A DNA stretch of 7,513 nt from assembly GCA_041687575.1 (NCBI GenBank), contig JAWLBS010000265.1:1-7513 (forward strand). Reading direction: 5' to 3'. A model generated the notes under the pieces. It worked only from the letters and a program-made list of their open reading frames with translations. It had not been told where the DNA came from and did no database searches. Source of the stretch: JANYLN01 sp041687575 (GTDB lineage Bacteria; Planctomycetota; Phycisphaerae; UBA1845; JANYLN01). How positions within the stretch are numbered: the first letter of the stretch is position 1; every line of letters begins with the position of its first letter. The translations under genes were made by a program, and so were the position numbers. Below are positions 1 to 6,930 of the stretch, one piece after another.

Positions 1-26
1 GCCGCGCGGGCGATTGCCCGCGCGGC
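1..26 (-). terminator. Hairpin after the GH42-like gene, probable intrinsic terminator
   Basis: A perfect inverted repeat with 11-bp arms (GCCGCGCGGGC at 1-11 and its complement at 16-26) encloses a 4-base loop. It begins 17 bases past the TAA stop of the gene ending at 44, the usual place for an intrinsic terminator. The stem is almost entirely G and C. Any U-tract would lie beyond the window edge, so the second half of the signature cannot be seen. A palindromic repeat element is the alternative. Confidence 0.6.
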
Positions 27-43
27 CGGTTCTACGGGTGCGG

Positions 44-2764
44 TTACTGCACCGTGATCTTCTGTTCGGCGGCAACGCCGGTGGCGACATCGCGGACGCG
101 GAGGGTGTAGTCCCCGGCCGGGTCGTTCAGGGCGAAGGCTACCTGCCAGACGGCCTGGCCCTTCGGGGCGAGCAGGTTCTGTGCCACCGGCCGGACCGAC
201 TCGCCGCTGGGGGCAATCAGTTCGCAGCGGATCGCGTGCATCCGGCCGACCTTCTTGCCGTCGAGCTTGAGGCTCACCTCGACCAGGTCGCCGCGGCGGG
301 CGCTGGCGGGGGCATCAACCTTCAGGGCCTTGATCGGCGCGGGCAGCAGGGCGAGGATGACCGGCTCGTGCTGCGGCATCTCGACCTCTACGCTCTTGCG
401 CTCGCCGAGGAACTTGCCGGTCCGCTGGTTGTAGACGGCAACCTTGTCGCCGAGATCGACCTTGACCTTCATCGGGTGCTCCAGGGCCGCCTGGCTCTGG
501 AACTCGGGCGGGCCGAGCTCGCTGACCCGCAGCTGGTAGTTGCGGTTCAGGCCGAGCAGCGTCAGGTCGCCGCAGGTGTACGGGAAGATCTCGACCGTGC
601 TGGCGGGCTTGCCGTCGGCCATCGTCAGGGTGTACTGCTTGTCGATGCCGGCGCCGGCCAGCAGGGCATCGACGAACTGCCGCAGCGTGTCGTCCATCGG
701 CGGCGAGAGGCGCCAGCGGTGGTAGTCGGTCACGTCGGCGTTGAGGTAGATCGCCATGCCCTTGCCGACCTTGTTGACGATGACCGCGGGGGTGCCGGCC
801 TCGTCGGTGTAGAGGGCGACGGCCTTGCCGGCCGGCCTGACGCCCGGTTCGGCGGCGACGACGCCTTCGAGCCTGTCGGGCAGGTTCTTGAACGGGGATT
901 TCGCCTCGGTACGGCGCAGGTCACTGGTGCCGCGCTTGTACTCGAGGTCCGACCGCTGGATGGCGAACAGGTTGTCGAGCCGGCCGGCGTCGAGCATTTT
1001 GCAGTGTTCGTCCATCAGCGCCGTGCGGGCGTCGGCGACGACGATACCGCCGCGGGTGACAAAGCGGCGGACGGCATCGCACTCTTCGGTTGACATGGCG
1101 ATCGACTGCGGCAGGAAGAGAACCTTCTTGTCCATGCGGTCGAACTCGCCGTTTTCGAGCTGGCCGTAGGCGACGAAGGTGTAGGTCCGCTGGTTGTCCT
1201 CCATCATCTTGACGAACGACTCGCGGAGGCGGAGGAAGTCGCTGTCCTTGCGCTCGATGGCGCTACCGCGGTTGATCCAGTTTTTGCCGTGGCTGGGCGC
1301 GACTTCCAGCATCCACCAGGCGGTGATCGACGGGTGCGAGTAGTGGATCGCCACCGGATCGTTGACGGCGTCCATCTGGGCGATCTGTTTGGCGATGCCG
1401 CCGGTGAGCTCCTTGTAGGTCGGGGCGATGCCCAGGGCCATCTCGGTGGGCTCGCCCTGCTCGTCGAGGTAGCGGTACTGCTCGTCGTAGAGGATCACGC
1501 CGAGGTCGCCGTGCAGGGCCTGGTACCAGAGCCGCCAGATGTCCATCTGGCCGGCGCCGAAGCCGGTCGTGCAGGACGGCTTGTCGGGCGCGAACGACCG
1601 CCAGATCTCGCGGTTGTTGCCGATGTTGTACGGCTCGATGGCGGTCATCACCTGCGAGAGCAGCCAATAGTCATAGCCGCCGAACGCCGAGGGCATCTGG
1701 CAGCCGACCAGGCCCACCCGGGCGCCCGGATCGACCTGCTCGACCGCGTCGGTACCGGCCTTGAGCACGTCGGCGAAGACTTTGTTCATGAAGTGGCGGT
1801 GGTCGGCCCAGGGGGAGAAGTTCGTGCCGCCGCGGGCCATCATCTCGTCGGTGCTGAGCGGTGCCACCTCATCCCAGCCGGCGAAGTCGGTCTCCCACTG
1901 GGCGTTCAGGGCGTCCAGTGTACCGTACTCGACCTTGAGCCAGTCCCGCATGGCTTCGAGCGTCTCCGGTTTGAAGCAAAAGTCCCACGCCTCGACCAGG
2001 TTGGCGACGCCGCCTTCGTCGGTGTGGGCGTAGAACAGTGGTCGCAGGCGCTTTTGTGCCCGGGCGGCCTGAGCGAGTCGGCTGGTCGCGATGGCGAGTT
2101 CTTCCCTGTCGTGGAAGCACGGCTCGCGGTAGAAGGGCTTTTTGCTCTGGCGGTCGGCCTCGACGTAGGCCTTTTCCGCCTCGATCAGCTTCAGGTGCTT
2201 GGGGCTGTAGGCCGGCGTGTGGTAGGAGGCGTAGAAGGCGGTGGCGATCTGGTCGCAGTAGAACGGGAAGCCGTACTGGTACCAGACCTGGCCGCCGTCA
2301 GGCCGCTGGGTCGAGGCGCTGGAGACCTTGCCGGCGTTGATGCCGATGTCCCACAGGGCCTTCTGCTGGACCGGCGTCTTGTAGGCGTTGTACATGACCA
2401 CGGCGTAGTCGTCCCAGGCAGGCGACTCCGGCGTGACGATGAATTCCTTTTTCGACGTCAGCGTCCGCTCGCCGACCGTCAGCTCCGCCTGCAGGAAGTT
2501 CTGCAGCGCGACCGCCTTGTCCAGCGGCACCGACAGCGCCTGGCTTCCGTCCACCTCGACCGTATCCTCGGCGACCTTCCGGCCGTAACTGTCGGTCCAG
2601 GTCAGCCGGACCTGCTGTTTGCCCTCCGCCTCCTCCGGGACATTCAGCACGACCCGCAGGGAGTCGTTTTTCGTGACGAGTTCATCGCCGATCTGAAGCA
2701 GATCGGCCCCCGACGCCAGTGCCGGCGCCATCAGCAGTACAGCCGGAATGATCCAACGCAACAT
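44..2764 (-). CDS. Secreted GH42-like glycosidase (beta-galactosidase trimerisation-type domain)
   Basis: This 906-residue protein is predicted to be exported and to act on, or bind, glycans outside the cytoplasm. Residues 1-20 form a signal peptide (MLRW, a hydrophobic core, then ALASGA). Residues 21-112 look like a beta-sandwich. Residues 115-470 resemble a GH42-type (beta/alpha)8 barrel: HTDEGG (E250, the likely acid/base position) is followed by an RDWLK.EYGTLDALNAQW-like stretch at 273-290, which is typical of GH42. Residues 470-705 resemble the GH42 trimerisation domain (VLFLPQS at 548-554, RGGIVVADAR at 571-580). Residues 705-810 and 811-906 look like two further beta-sandwiches. The ATG is supported by a GGAAAGGGG ribosome site six bases upstream. 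The usual GH42 nucleophile motif is not evident, so activity and sugar specificity are uncertain. It lies downstream of and co-oriented with the DUF4091 gene. Membership of the GH42-like superfamily is fairly sure; beta-galactosidase activity is not. Confidence 0.85.
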   Translation of the reverse strand: MLRWIIPAVLLMAPALASGADLLQIGDELVTKNDSLRVVLNVPEEAEGKQQVRLTWTDSYGRKVAEDTVEVDGSQALSVPLDKAVALQNFLQAELTVGERTLTSKKEFIVTPESPAWDDYAVVMYNAYKTPVQQKALWDIGINAGKVSSASTQRPDGGQVWYQYGFPFYCDQIATAFYASYHTPAYSPKHLKLIEAEKAYVEADRQSKKPFYREPCFHDREELAIATSRLAQAARAQKRLRPLFYAHTDEGGVANLVEAWDFCFKPETLEAMRDWLKVEYGTLDALNAQWETDFAGWDEVAPLSTDEMMARGGTNFSPWADHRHFMNKVFADVLKAGTDAVEQVDPGARVGLVGCQMPSAFGGYDYWLLSQVMTAIEPYNIGNNREIWRSFAPDKPSCTTGFGAGQMDIWRLWYQALHGDLGVILYDEQYRYLDEQGEPTEMALGIAPTYKELTGGIAKQIAQMDAVNDPVAIHYSHPSITAWWMLEVAPSHGKNWINRGSAIERKDSDFLRLRESFVKMMEDNQRTYTFVAYGQLENGEFDRMDKKVLFLPQSIAMSTEECDAVRRFVTRGGIVVADARTALMDEHCKMLDAGRLDNLFAIQRSDLEYKRGTSDLRRTEAKSPFKNLPDRLEGVVAAEPGVRPAGKAVALYTDEAGTPAVIVNKVGKGMAIYLNADVTDYHRWRLSPPMDDTLRQFVDALLAGAGIDKQYTLTMADGKPASTVEIFPYTCGDLTLLGLNRNYQLRVSELGPPEFQSQAALEHPMKVKVDLGDKVAVYNQRTGKFLGERKSVEVEMPQHEPVILALLPAPIKALKVDAPASARRGDLVEVSLKLDGKKVGRMHAIRCELIAPSGESVRPVAQNLLAPKGQAVWQVAFALNDPAGDYTLRVRDVATGVAAEQKITVQ

Positions 2765-2913
2765 GACAGACCCCTTTCCATATTCACCTTGCGGCGCCGC
2801 GGGTGACGGTCAGTCGCTCGTCGCGGCGTCGCTTGAACACCACCGTTCTCTCACGGTCGCGGCTCGTTCCCGTTTGCGTCCGGAAGCCTTGCCCATCCGC
2901 AGGGATAACGACA

Positions 2914-2936
2914 CCCTTGCTGACGCTTCGGGCTCC
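2914..2936. repeat. Planctomycete-type dispersed repeat motif
   Basis: The stretch contains CTGACGCTTCGGGCTCC, close to a short phrase that I recall recurring in intergenic DNA of many planctomycetes. Only one copy lies in this window, so its repeat nature rests on recollection and not on anything visible here. A weak stem (CGGG...CCCG, 2929-2942) followed by T6 on the plus strand overlaps its right end. Confidence 0.35.
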
Positions 2937-2975
2937 TTCCCGTTTTTTCAAGGCGAAACGCGCATCCGAGGGATT

Positions 2976-3002
2976 CCATGGCCACGAACAGCGTGGCCAT
3001 GG
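2976..3002. repeat. Perfect 11-bp inverted repeat (hairpin), possible terminator or REP-like element
   Basis: CCATGGCCACG (2976-2986) and its exact complement CGTGGCCATGG (2992-3002) flank a 5-base loop, AACAG. It starts 40 bases after the TAG stop of the DUF4091 gene (3043), so RNA from that gene would form the hairpin. No U-tract follows on the minus strand (GAATCC instead), which argues against a classical intrinsic terminator. It could protect the 3' end, act as a Rho-assisted stop, or be a mobile palindromic (REP-like) repeat. The sequence and pairing are certain; the role is not. Confidence 0.75.
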
Positions 3003-3042
3003 CACCCGGCGGGCGCAGCCCGTCCTGCAGTGCCCCCGCGCG

Positions 3043-5988
3043 CTACTCCGGGCGAGCCGGCTCGACCTTGGGCGCCACCCGGACGTAACCGATATCCGGC
3101 AGCCGGTCGGGGCCCGTCTGCGGGGTCGGGACCGGCTGGATGCACCGCTGGTATGGAGGCTTTTTCGCGTTGAGCATGCTGCCCAGCCGGTGCCGCAGCG
3201 TCCACAGGGCGATCGGGTCGGCCTTGTCGAACCGGATCGTTCCGGCGTCGTCCTCGTACGCCTTGTGAACCACGCCCTTGAGATCGACCACCTGCCCCAT
3301 GCCCGCGGCCACCGCGAAGTGCGGCTGGCTGTAGACCTTCTCGAGCATCGTCAGGTACTCGACCATCTGTTGGCCCTGGCGGAAGGCCTTGAGCCGCACC
3401 GAGGCCATCGGCCCGTCCTCGTGCGGGTAGAGGACGGCCGTCTCGTTGCCGGCGCTCCAGTTCTCCTGCCCGGCCATCACCTGCCAGGCGACCACGCCGA
3501 CGGAGCCGTTTGCCCAGCTCGACAGGCACCAGACGATCGGCTGGATGTTGGGGTCTTTCGGGTGGTTGGCCGAGCCGTACTGGGTGAAGGTGCTGGTGCC
3601 CCAGAGGACCTGTTCGTCCCGCTTCATCCGCACCTTCTGCACCGTGTTGCCGCCCATGCACTCCATGTCGCAGATGCCCCAGAGCGTGTCGCGCCCCCAC
3701 GGGCTGTACGACACGTCGGCCCGGTACCACATCTTCGCATCGCCCCTGACCGGCGCGACCGCCTCGTGGAACAGGATCCCGTACCAGCGCAGCGCCCAGA
3801 AATCCTGGATGTCCCGCGGCTCGTCCATCACCCACGTCGAGATGGCCTGGTCCCAATCCCTGACCCGCTTGTTGTAGACCTTGCCATTGAGGAAGAACCA
3901 GAAGATCGTCTCGTGCCAACCGCGGCCGTCCGCCATCTTCGCGAAGTCGGCGAAGGCCCGCCTCATGCCGGCCTTGTACTCGTCGCTGAGGGCCTGTTCC
4001 GGCCAATAGCTCTTCGTGTAGTGCTTGTAGTAGTCGATCGGCCAGGTCTCGTTGAACGGCAGGTAGAACCGCTCCAGCGGCTCGCCGTCGCGGGGCAGCC
4101 CCGCAAAGGCCGACCCGTCGAACAGCCGGCCGAACTGCTTCGACCAGTCGCTCCAGTCCACCTTGCCGCCCTCGCCGACGGGCGGCCCGAAATCGACCCG
4201 GCCGTTCCAGCGGGAGTGCAGCTGCGTCAGGCAGGTGCGGTGCTCGTGCGTGAGGCGGTAGTAGTCGAGCCCCTTGCCCGTCGGGGCGGCCCCGCCGTAG
4301 CAGTTCATCTCCGGCACCCACGACAGCGTGTTCGGCAAGGTGAAGTCCCACACTGCCAGCTCCACCGGCAGCCGCAGCGTCTGGCCGGCCGAGGTCAACA
4401 CCAGCTCTCCCTTGCTGCTGCCGGCCGGGGCGGCGTGAGGCACGTAGACCTCGCACAGCAGCGAGGCGTTGGACTGCTCGGCGGCCTCGGGGTCGTCGGT
4501 GGCGGGGATGGGCAGGGCGCCGCTCAGCGGCACGCAGATGTCCGGCATCAGGCCAGCCGTCGTGTTGACGTAGTCGAACCGATATACGGCTGGCTTCAGA
4601 TTCTTGTTGTCGGCGAACGTCAGCTTCGCCGTGACGCCCTCGCTCTTGCCTTCCAGGTTGACCTGGAAGCAGACGTGCTCGTTGCGGGCGGCCTGCAGGC
4701 GGATCGTTCTGTCCTTGGCCGACCAGAGGTGGTTGCCGCCCTTGTAGCCGGCCGGGTGGTCCGGCACCATCTTGCCCGTCTTCGCCTCGACCTTGTCGAC
4801 CAGGTCGATCACCGCCACCTTCAGCCCCGCTACCTCCGGCAGGTCGGCGTGCGGTTTGGCCGGTTTGAAGCCCGAATCCGCGATCGGGAAGACCCGCGGC
4901 GTGGACGAGAGCTTCACCTTGCGGACGAGGGGTTTGCCGACGTTGCCCGCGCCGTCGACCGGGCGGATGGTCAGCTCGATCTCCTGACCCGCCTCGAAGG
5001 GCAGGTCCTGGATGTGCATCTTCACCGTCTGGCCGACCTTGCCCGCCATCGGCACGAGGTAGCGCGGCATCTCGGCGGTCTTCTCGCCCGCCTTGTACGT
5101 CACGTTGTAGCCGAGGGTCCCGCTGCCGCCCGCGTCGGCCGGGGTGGTCCAGGTGACCAGCGCCTCGCCGGCCGGCAGGCCGTCGGTCGAGACGTTGAAG
5201 GCGGCGCTATCGACGGGGGCGGGGGCCTGGCCGTCCTCGCCATCGACCCAGACCTGGAGGTACGGCACGAAGTTGCGGCTGTCCTTACTGTGGAAAAACC
5301 GGTTCGGATAGAGGTTGTACGTGAACTTGCCGTCGACGTAGGACCAGGTGCAGCCGACGTCGTCATAGACGCCGAAGCCGTGGCTGAGCCCCGCGATCCG
5401 CGCGGCGACCACGGCCGGATCGACCGCCACGGCCTGCCAGCCGTCGGCATCGGGCGGGGTTGCGTCGGCGAATCGCCAGATCGTGTGGCCGCGTCCGAAG
5501 GCGGCGTCCATGAACGTGCTGCCCGGGTAGGCCCAGTCCCGCTCGCCGAGGGCGGCCTGGTTGAAGCATGCGGCGCCCTTCTGCTCATCGTAGGAGGCGC
5601 CGGTGCCTTCGACCCACGGCGTGGCGACGGTCGAGACGGTCATCCGCAGCGCGGGAACCTTCGGGTCGATGGCATGAAAGTGAAGCAGGGCGCCGGTGAC
5701 GACCTTGCCCTTCAGACCCGAAACGTCCGCATCCAGCAGCGAACACTCCTGCCGGCCCTTGAGCTTGAACTTGTGCGACCCGCCGTTGTTGCCGTCGGTC
5801 GCACTGCCGACCCCGGCGAACCAAGTGTCGCGGGTCACCGGCAGACGCACCGCCTCGCCGGGCGGGGGCCAGTCGGATCTGCTCGCCGGCTGTGTCGCCG
5901 CAGAAGCCGGCAGGGCGAGACACCCGATCGTCATCAGAACGATCGAGAACTGTGTGACGGGTCCGCGACGGGGATAGAGAGGGTTCAT
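3043..5988 (-). CDS. Secreted DUF4091/GH123-like protein with N-terminal accessory domains
   Basis: A 981-residue predicted exported glycosidase-like protein. Residues 1-30 are a signal peptide (RR at 7-8, hydrophobic VLMTIGCLALP, then ASA-A). Residues 48-250 resemble a CBM96/DNRLRE-type beta-sandwich (DTWFAG at 54-59, then a FVPYLQVWVDG-like end at 240-250). Residues 257-362 look like a fibronectin type III domain ending in IRPVDGAGNVG. Residues 385-555 fit the beta-sandwich that precedes the barrel in GH123-like enzymes. Residues 556-885 are the DUF4091 barrel: EMNCYGG (560-566), WVMDEPRD (719-726, with D722-E723 matching the Asp-Glu pair of GH123 substrate-assisted catalysis), and SVRLKAFRQGQQMVEYLTML near 863-882. 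Characterised GH123 enzymes release beta-N-acetylgalactosamine, but DUF4091 proteins are diverse and the substrate here is unknown. The frame stays open for 50 codons upstream; I chose this ATG because the signal peptide begins here and AAGGAG lies 12 bases upstream. An adjacent in-frame GTG (5991) would give a tighter 9-base spacing. Confidence 0.87.
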   Translation of the reverse strand: MNPLYPRRGPVTQFSIVLMTIGCLALPASAATQPASRSDWPPPGEAVRLPVTRDTWFAGVGSATDGNNGGSHKFKLKGRQECSLLDADVSGLKGKVVTGALLHFHAIDPKVPALRMTVSTVATPWVEGTGASYDEQKGAACFNQAALGERDWAYPGSTFMDAAFGRGHTIWRFADATPPDADGWQAVAVDPAVVAARIAGLSHGFGVYDDVGCTWSYVDGKFTYNLYPNRFFHSKDSRNFVPYLQVWVDGEDGQAPAPVDSAAFNVSTDGLPAGEALVTWTTPADAGGSGTLGYNVTYKAGEKTAEMPRYLVPMAGKVGQTVKMHIQDLPFEAGQEIELTIRPVDGAGNVGKPLVRKVKLSSTPRVFPIADSGFKPAKPHADLPEVAGLKVAVIDLVDKVEAKTGKMVPDHPAGYKGGNHLWSAKDRTIRLQAARNEHVCFQVNLEGKSEGVTAKLTFADNKNLKPAVYRFDYVNTTAGLMPDICVPLSGALPIPATDDPEAAEQSNASLLCEVYVPHAAPAGSSKGELVLTSAGQTLRLPVELAVWDFTLPNTLSWVPEMNCYGGAAPTGKGLDYYRLTHEHRTCLTQLHSRWNGRVDFGPPVGEGGKVDWSDWSKQFGRLFDGSAFAGLPRDGEPLERFYLPFNETWPIDYYKHYTKSYWPEQALSDEYKAGMRRAFADFAKMADGRGWHETIFWFFLNGKVYNKRVRDWDQAISTWVMDEPRDIQDFWALRWYGILFHEAVAPVRGDAKMWYRADVSYSPWGRDTLWGICDMECMGGNTVQKVRMKRDEQVLWGTSTFTQYGSANHPKDPNIQPIVWCLSSWANGSVGVVAWQVMAGQENWSAGNETAVLYPHEDGPMASVRLKAFRQGQQMVEYLTMLEKVYSQPHFAVAAGMGQVVDLKGVVHKAYEDDAGTIRFDKADPIALWTLRHRLGSMLNAKKPPYQRCIQPVPTPQTGPDRLPDIGYVRVAPKVEPARPE

Positions 5989-6000
5989 CACTTCGGGGCG

Positions 6001-6006
6001 CTCCTT
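6001..6006 (-). promoter_or_regulatory. Ribosome binding site of the DUF4091 gene
   Basis: AAGGAG on the minus strand lies 12 bases before the chosen ATG (5988) and 9 bases before an in-frame GTG immediately preceding it. It supports starting at the signal peptide and not at the upstream in-frame ATG codons at 6138 or 6072, for which I see no comparable site. Confidence 0.6.
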
Positions 6007-6109
6007 GATACATCCGGACGAGGCCCAGCCGCCGGTCGCGCGGGCGTCCGGCCGCTGAGGCGTCGGAACCATCGGGGCCGGACCGCGCCGGCCTGGCCGC
6101 TGGGACCCT

Positions 6110-6138
6110 CTTGTACCCGTATTTTGCAGGGTGTGCAA
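6110..6138 (-). promoter_or_regulatory. Possible promoter of the DUF4091 gene
   Basis: On the minus strand TTGCAC (6138-6133) and TACAAG (6115-6110) are separated by exactly 17 bases, including an A/T-richer patch (AAAATA). Three and four of six positions match the sigma-70 consensus. It would give a leader of roughly 115 bases. In GC-rich DNA such matches arise by chance, so this is a weak call. Confidence 0.3.
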
Positions 6139-6304
6139 CGGTGCGTCCGACTGGTCATGCTACGTTTCAAACGGGATGAATTCCCGACGAACGCTTGCCA
6201 CTATGGCGGCCCCGGCGGCGGCACCAACGCCGGTTTCTTCGTGAAGCCCCCAACGGTTCTCCGGCACCACCGCAGCAGAGGCGGACCTCCCGCAGCATCC
6301 GCAC

Positions 6305-6712
6305 TCACTGTCCCGGCACATGCAGGGCCAGGGGAAGGGATCGGGCGAACCGCTCGAAATCCCGGTCCGTTGTGAAGACGCTGCACCCGCTGCGCATGGC
6401 GACCGCGCGGATCAGCAGATGGGTGTTGGAGCCCTGGATGCCTTTGCTGCGACAGGCGTTGAAGCACCTCGCGGCCTCTACGTAGTCCTCAGTCAGGATC
6501 GGCAGGTCGGGAAACGCCGCCAGCCGCTGGCGCAGCCGCTCGAACTGGTTTGCATCGCGAATGCCCGAGAGCAGCTCCTGGCGAACGGGGCCGATGATCC
6601 GGGCGCGGTGATCGCGGATCAGCGTCTCAAGCTCCTCGACGACTGCGGGGCTGACACGGCGGGACCGCCGCAGCGCCAGCGACCACACGGAGGTGTCCAC
6701 GATCACGTTCAC
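6305..6712 (-). CDS. vapC: VapC-like PIN-domain toxin, altered active site
   Basis: A 135-residue PIN-domain protein, full length for VapC, the RNase toxin of a type II toxin-antitoxin pair. VapC toxins are Mg2+-dependent RNases that cut tRNA or rRNA and halt translation until neutralised by VapB. Seen here: MNVIVDTSVW with D6, RQELLSG with E46, and FTTDRDF with D116 and D118. In the third acidic position, inside GIQGSNTHLLIRAVA (91-105), the residue is H98 (codon CAT), where the family almost always has Asp. This could weaken or abolish RNase activity, change metal use, or be a sequencing error. The start is GTG, sharing the four bases GTGA with the vapB stop, which implies translational coupling. 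Family identity is very likely; activity is uncertain. Confidence 0.88.
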   Translation of the reverse strand: MNVIVDTSVWSLALRRSRRVSPAVVEELETLIRDHRARIIGPVRQELLSGIRDANQFERLRQRLAAFPDLPILTEDYVEAARCFNACRSKGIQGSNTHLLIRAVAMRSGCSVFTTDRDFERFARSLPLALHVPGQ

Positions 6713-6909
6713 CGGCGCGACCTTTGCCGTTTGTAGTCGTAATCGGGATCATACTCGATCGTCCCGAACAGCGAGATGATCTTCTGCTGCTCGAGCCGCT
6801 GCACGTACTCGGTCAAGGCCTGCGTGACGGCGGCGCGCTTGGACGTGTGGCCGCCCAGTCGGACCGCCTTGACGATCAAATCATCCGGTATCTGTAGATT
6901 CGTGGCCAT
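6709..6909 (-). CDS. vapB: VapB-like ribbon-helix-helix antitoxin
   Basis: A 66-residue antitoxin that should bind and inhibit the adjacent VapC and, with it, repress their shared promoter. Residues 3-7 (TNLQI) form the DNA-contacting strand and 8-19 and 22-40 the two helices of a ribbon-helix-helix fold. The tail LFGTIEYDPDYDYKR (47-61) resembles the C-terminal toxin-wrapping segment of this VapB group. I chose the ATG at 6909 because GAGGTG lies five bases upstream and the protein then begins at the canonical MATNLQIPDD; an upstream in-frame ATG (6927) would add six residues and overlap the region just after the predicted -10 box. The TGA overlaps the GTG of vapC. Confidence 0.88.
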   Translation of the reverse strand: MATNLQIPDDLIVKAVRLGGHTSKRAAVTQALTEYVQRLEQQKIISLFGTIEYDPDYDYKRQRSRR

Positions 6910-6914
6910 GACAG

Positions 6915-6920
6915 CACCTC
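6915..6920 (-). promoter_or_regulatory. Ribosome binding site of vapB
   Basis: GAGGTG on the minus strand lies five bases before the ATG at 6909. It decides between this start and the in-frame ATG at 6927. Confidence 0.65.
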
Positions 6921-6930
6921 TATGCACATC

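Larger units (their letters stand above)
2765..3042. repeat. Intergenic repeat mosaic between the two glycosidase-like genes
   Basis: The 278-bp gap has no credible gene; short open frames on both strands lack ribosome sites and are arginine/proline-rich. It holds a perfect palindrome (2976-3002), a block containing GACGCTTCGGGCTCC (2922-2936), a block containing CTCACGGTCGCGGCTCG (2850-2866) and a T6 run on the plus strand (2943-2948). From memory, phrases like these recur between genes in planctomycete chromosomes, so I read the gap as dispersed non-coding repeat sequence. That comparison was not run. No strong promoter for the downstream gene stands out, so it may be read from the upstream gene or from an unrecognised promoter here. 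Confidence 0.5.
5989..6304. other. Non-coding spacer between vapC and the DUF4091 gene
   Basis: This 316-bp stretch holds no gene I can support. The frame of the DUF4091 gene stays open to 6138, but its codons there encode a proline/arginine-rich tract with no signal peptide, consistent with an untranslated leader. A small stem (CGGGA, loop ATTCA, TCCCG, 6172-6186) followed by TTT on the minus strand lies about 120 bases after the vapC stop and could be a weak terminator. A possible promoter lies at 6110-6138. Confidence 0.6.

Noticed and set aside
1289..2806. A 505-codon open frame on the plus strand, and similar ones at 14-1093 and elsewhere
   Set aside because: They are mirror frames of the GH42-like gene with biased composition and no recognisable motif or ribosome site.
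2929..2948. Plus-strand CGGG...CCCG stem followed by T6
   Set aside because: The stem is only four pairs, and there is no plus-strand gene for it to terminate.
2784..3005. A 73-codon minus-strand frame in the gap between the two large genes
   Set aside because: It has no ribosome site and reads straight through the palindrome and the repeat-like blocks, so it is most simply chance coding potential in repeat DNA.
2948..4456. A 502-codon minus-strand frame overlapping the 3' half of the DUF4091 gene
   Set aside because: It is the +1 shadow of the real coding frame; its sequence is low-complexity Arg/Gly/Ala, whereas the other frame carries conserved DUF4091 motifs throughout.
6212..6240. Plus-strand stem CCGGCG...CGCCGG followed by TTTCTTC, resembling a terminator
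   Set aside because: No plus-strand gene lies upstream, the loop is 10 bases long, and on the minus strand no T-run follows.
2803..6375. A 1190-codon open frame on the plus strand
   Set aside because: It lies antisense to the DUF4091 gene, is rich in Arg, Val, Leu and His with no domain or signal peptide, and arises because third-position GC bias removes stops from the opposite strand.
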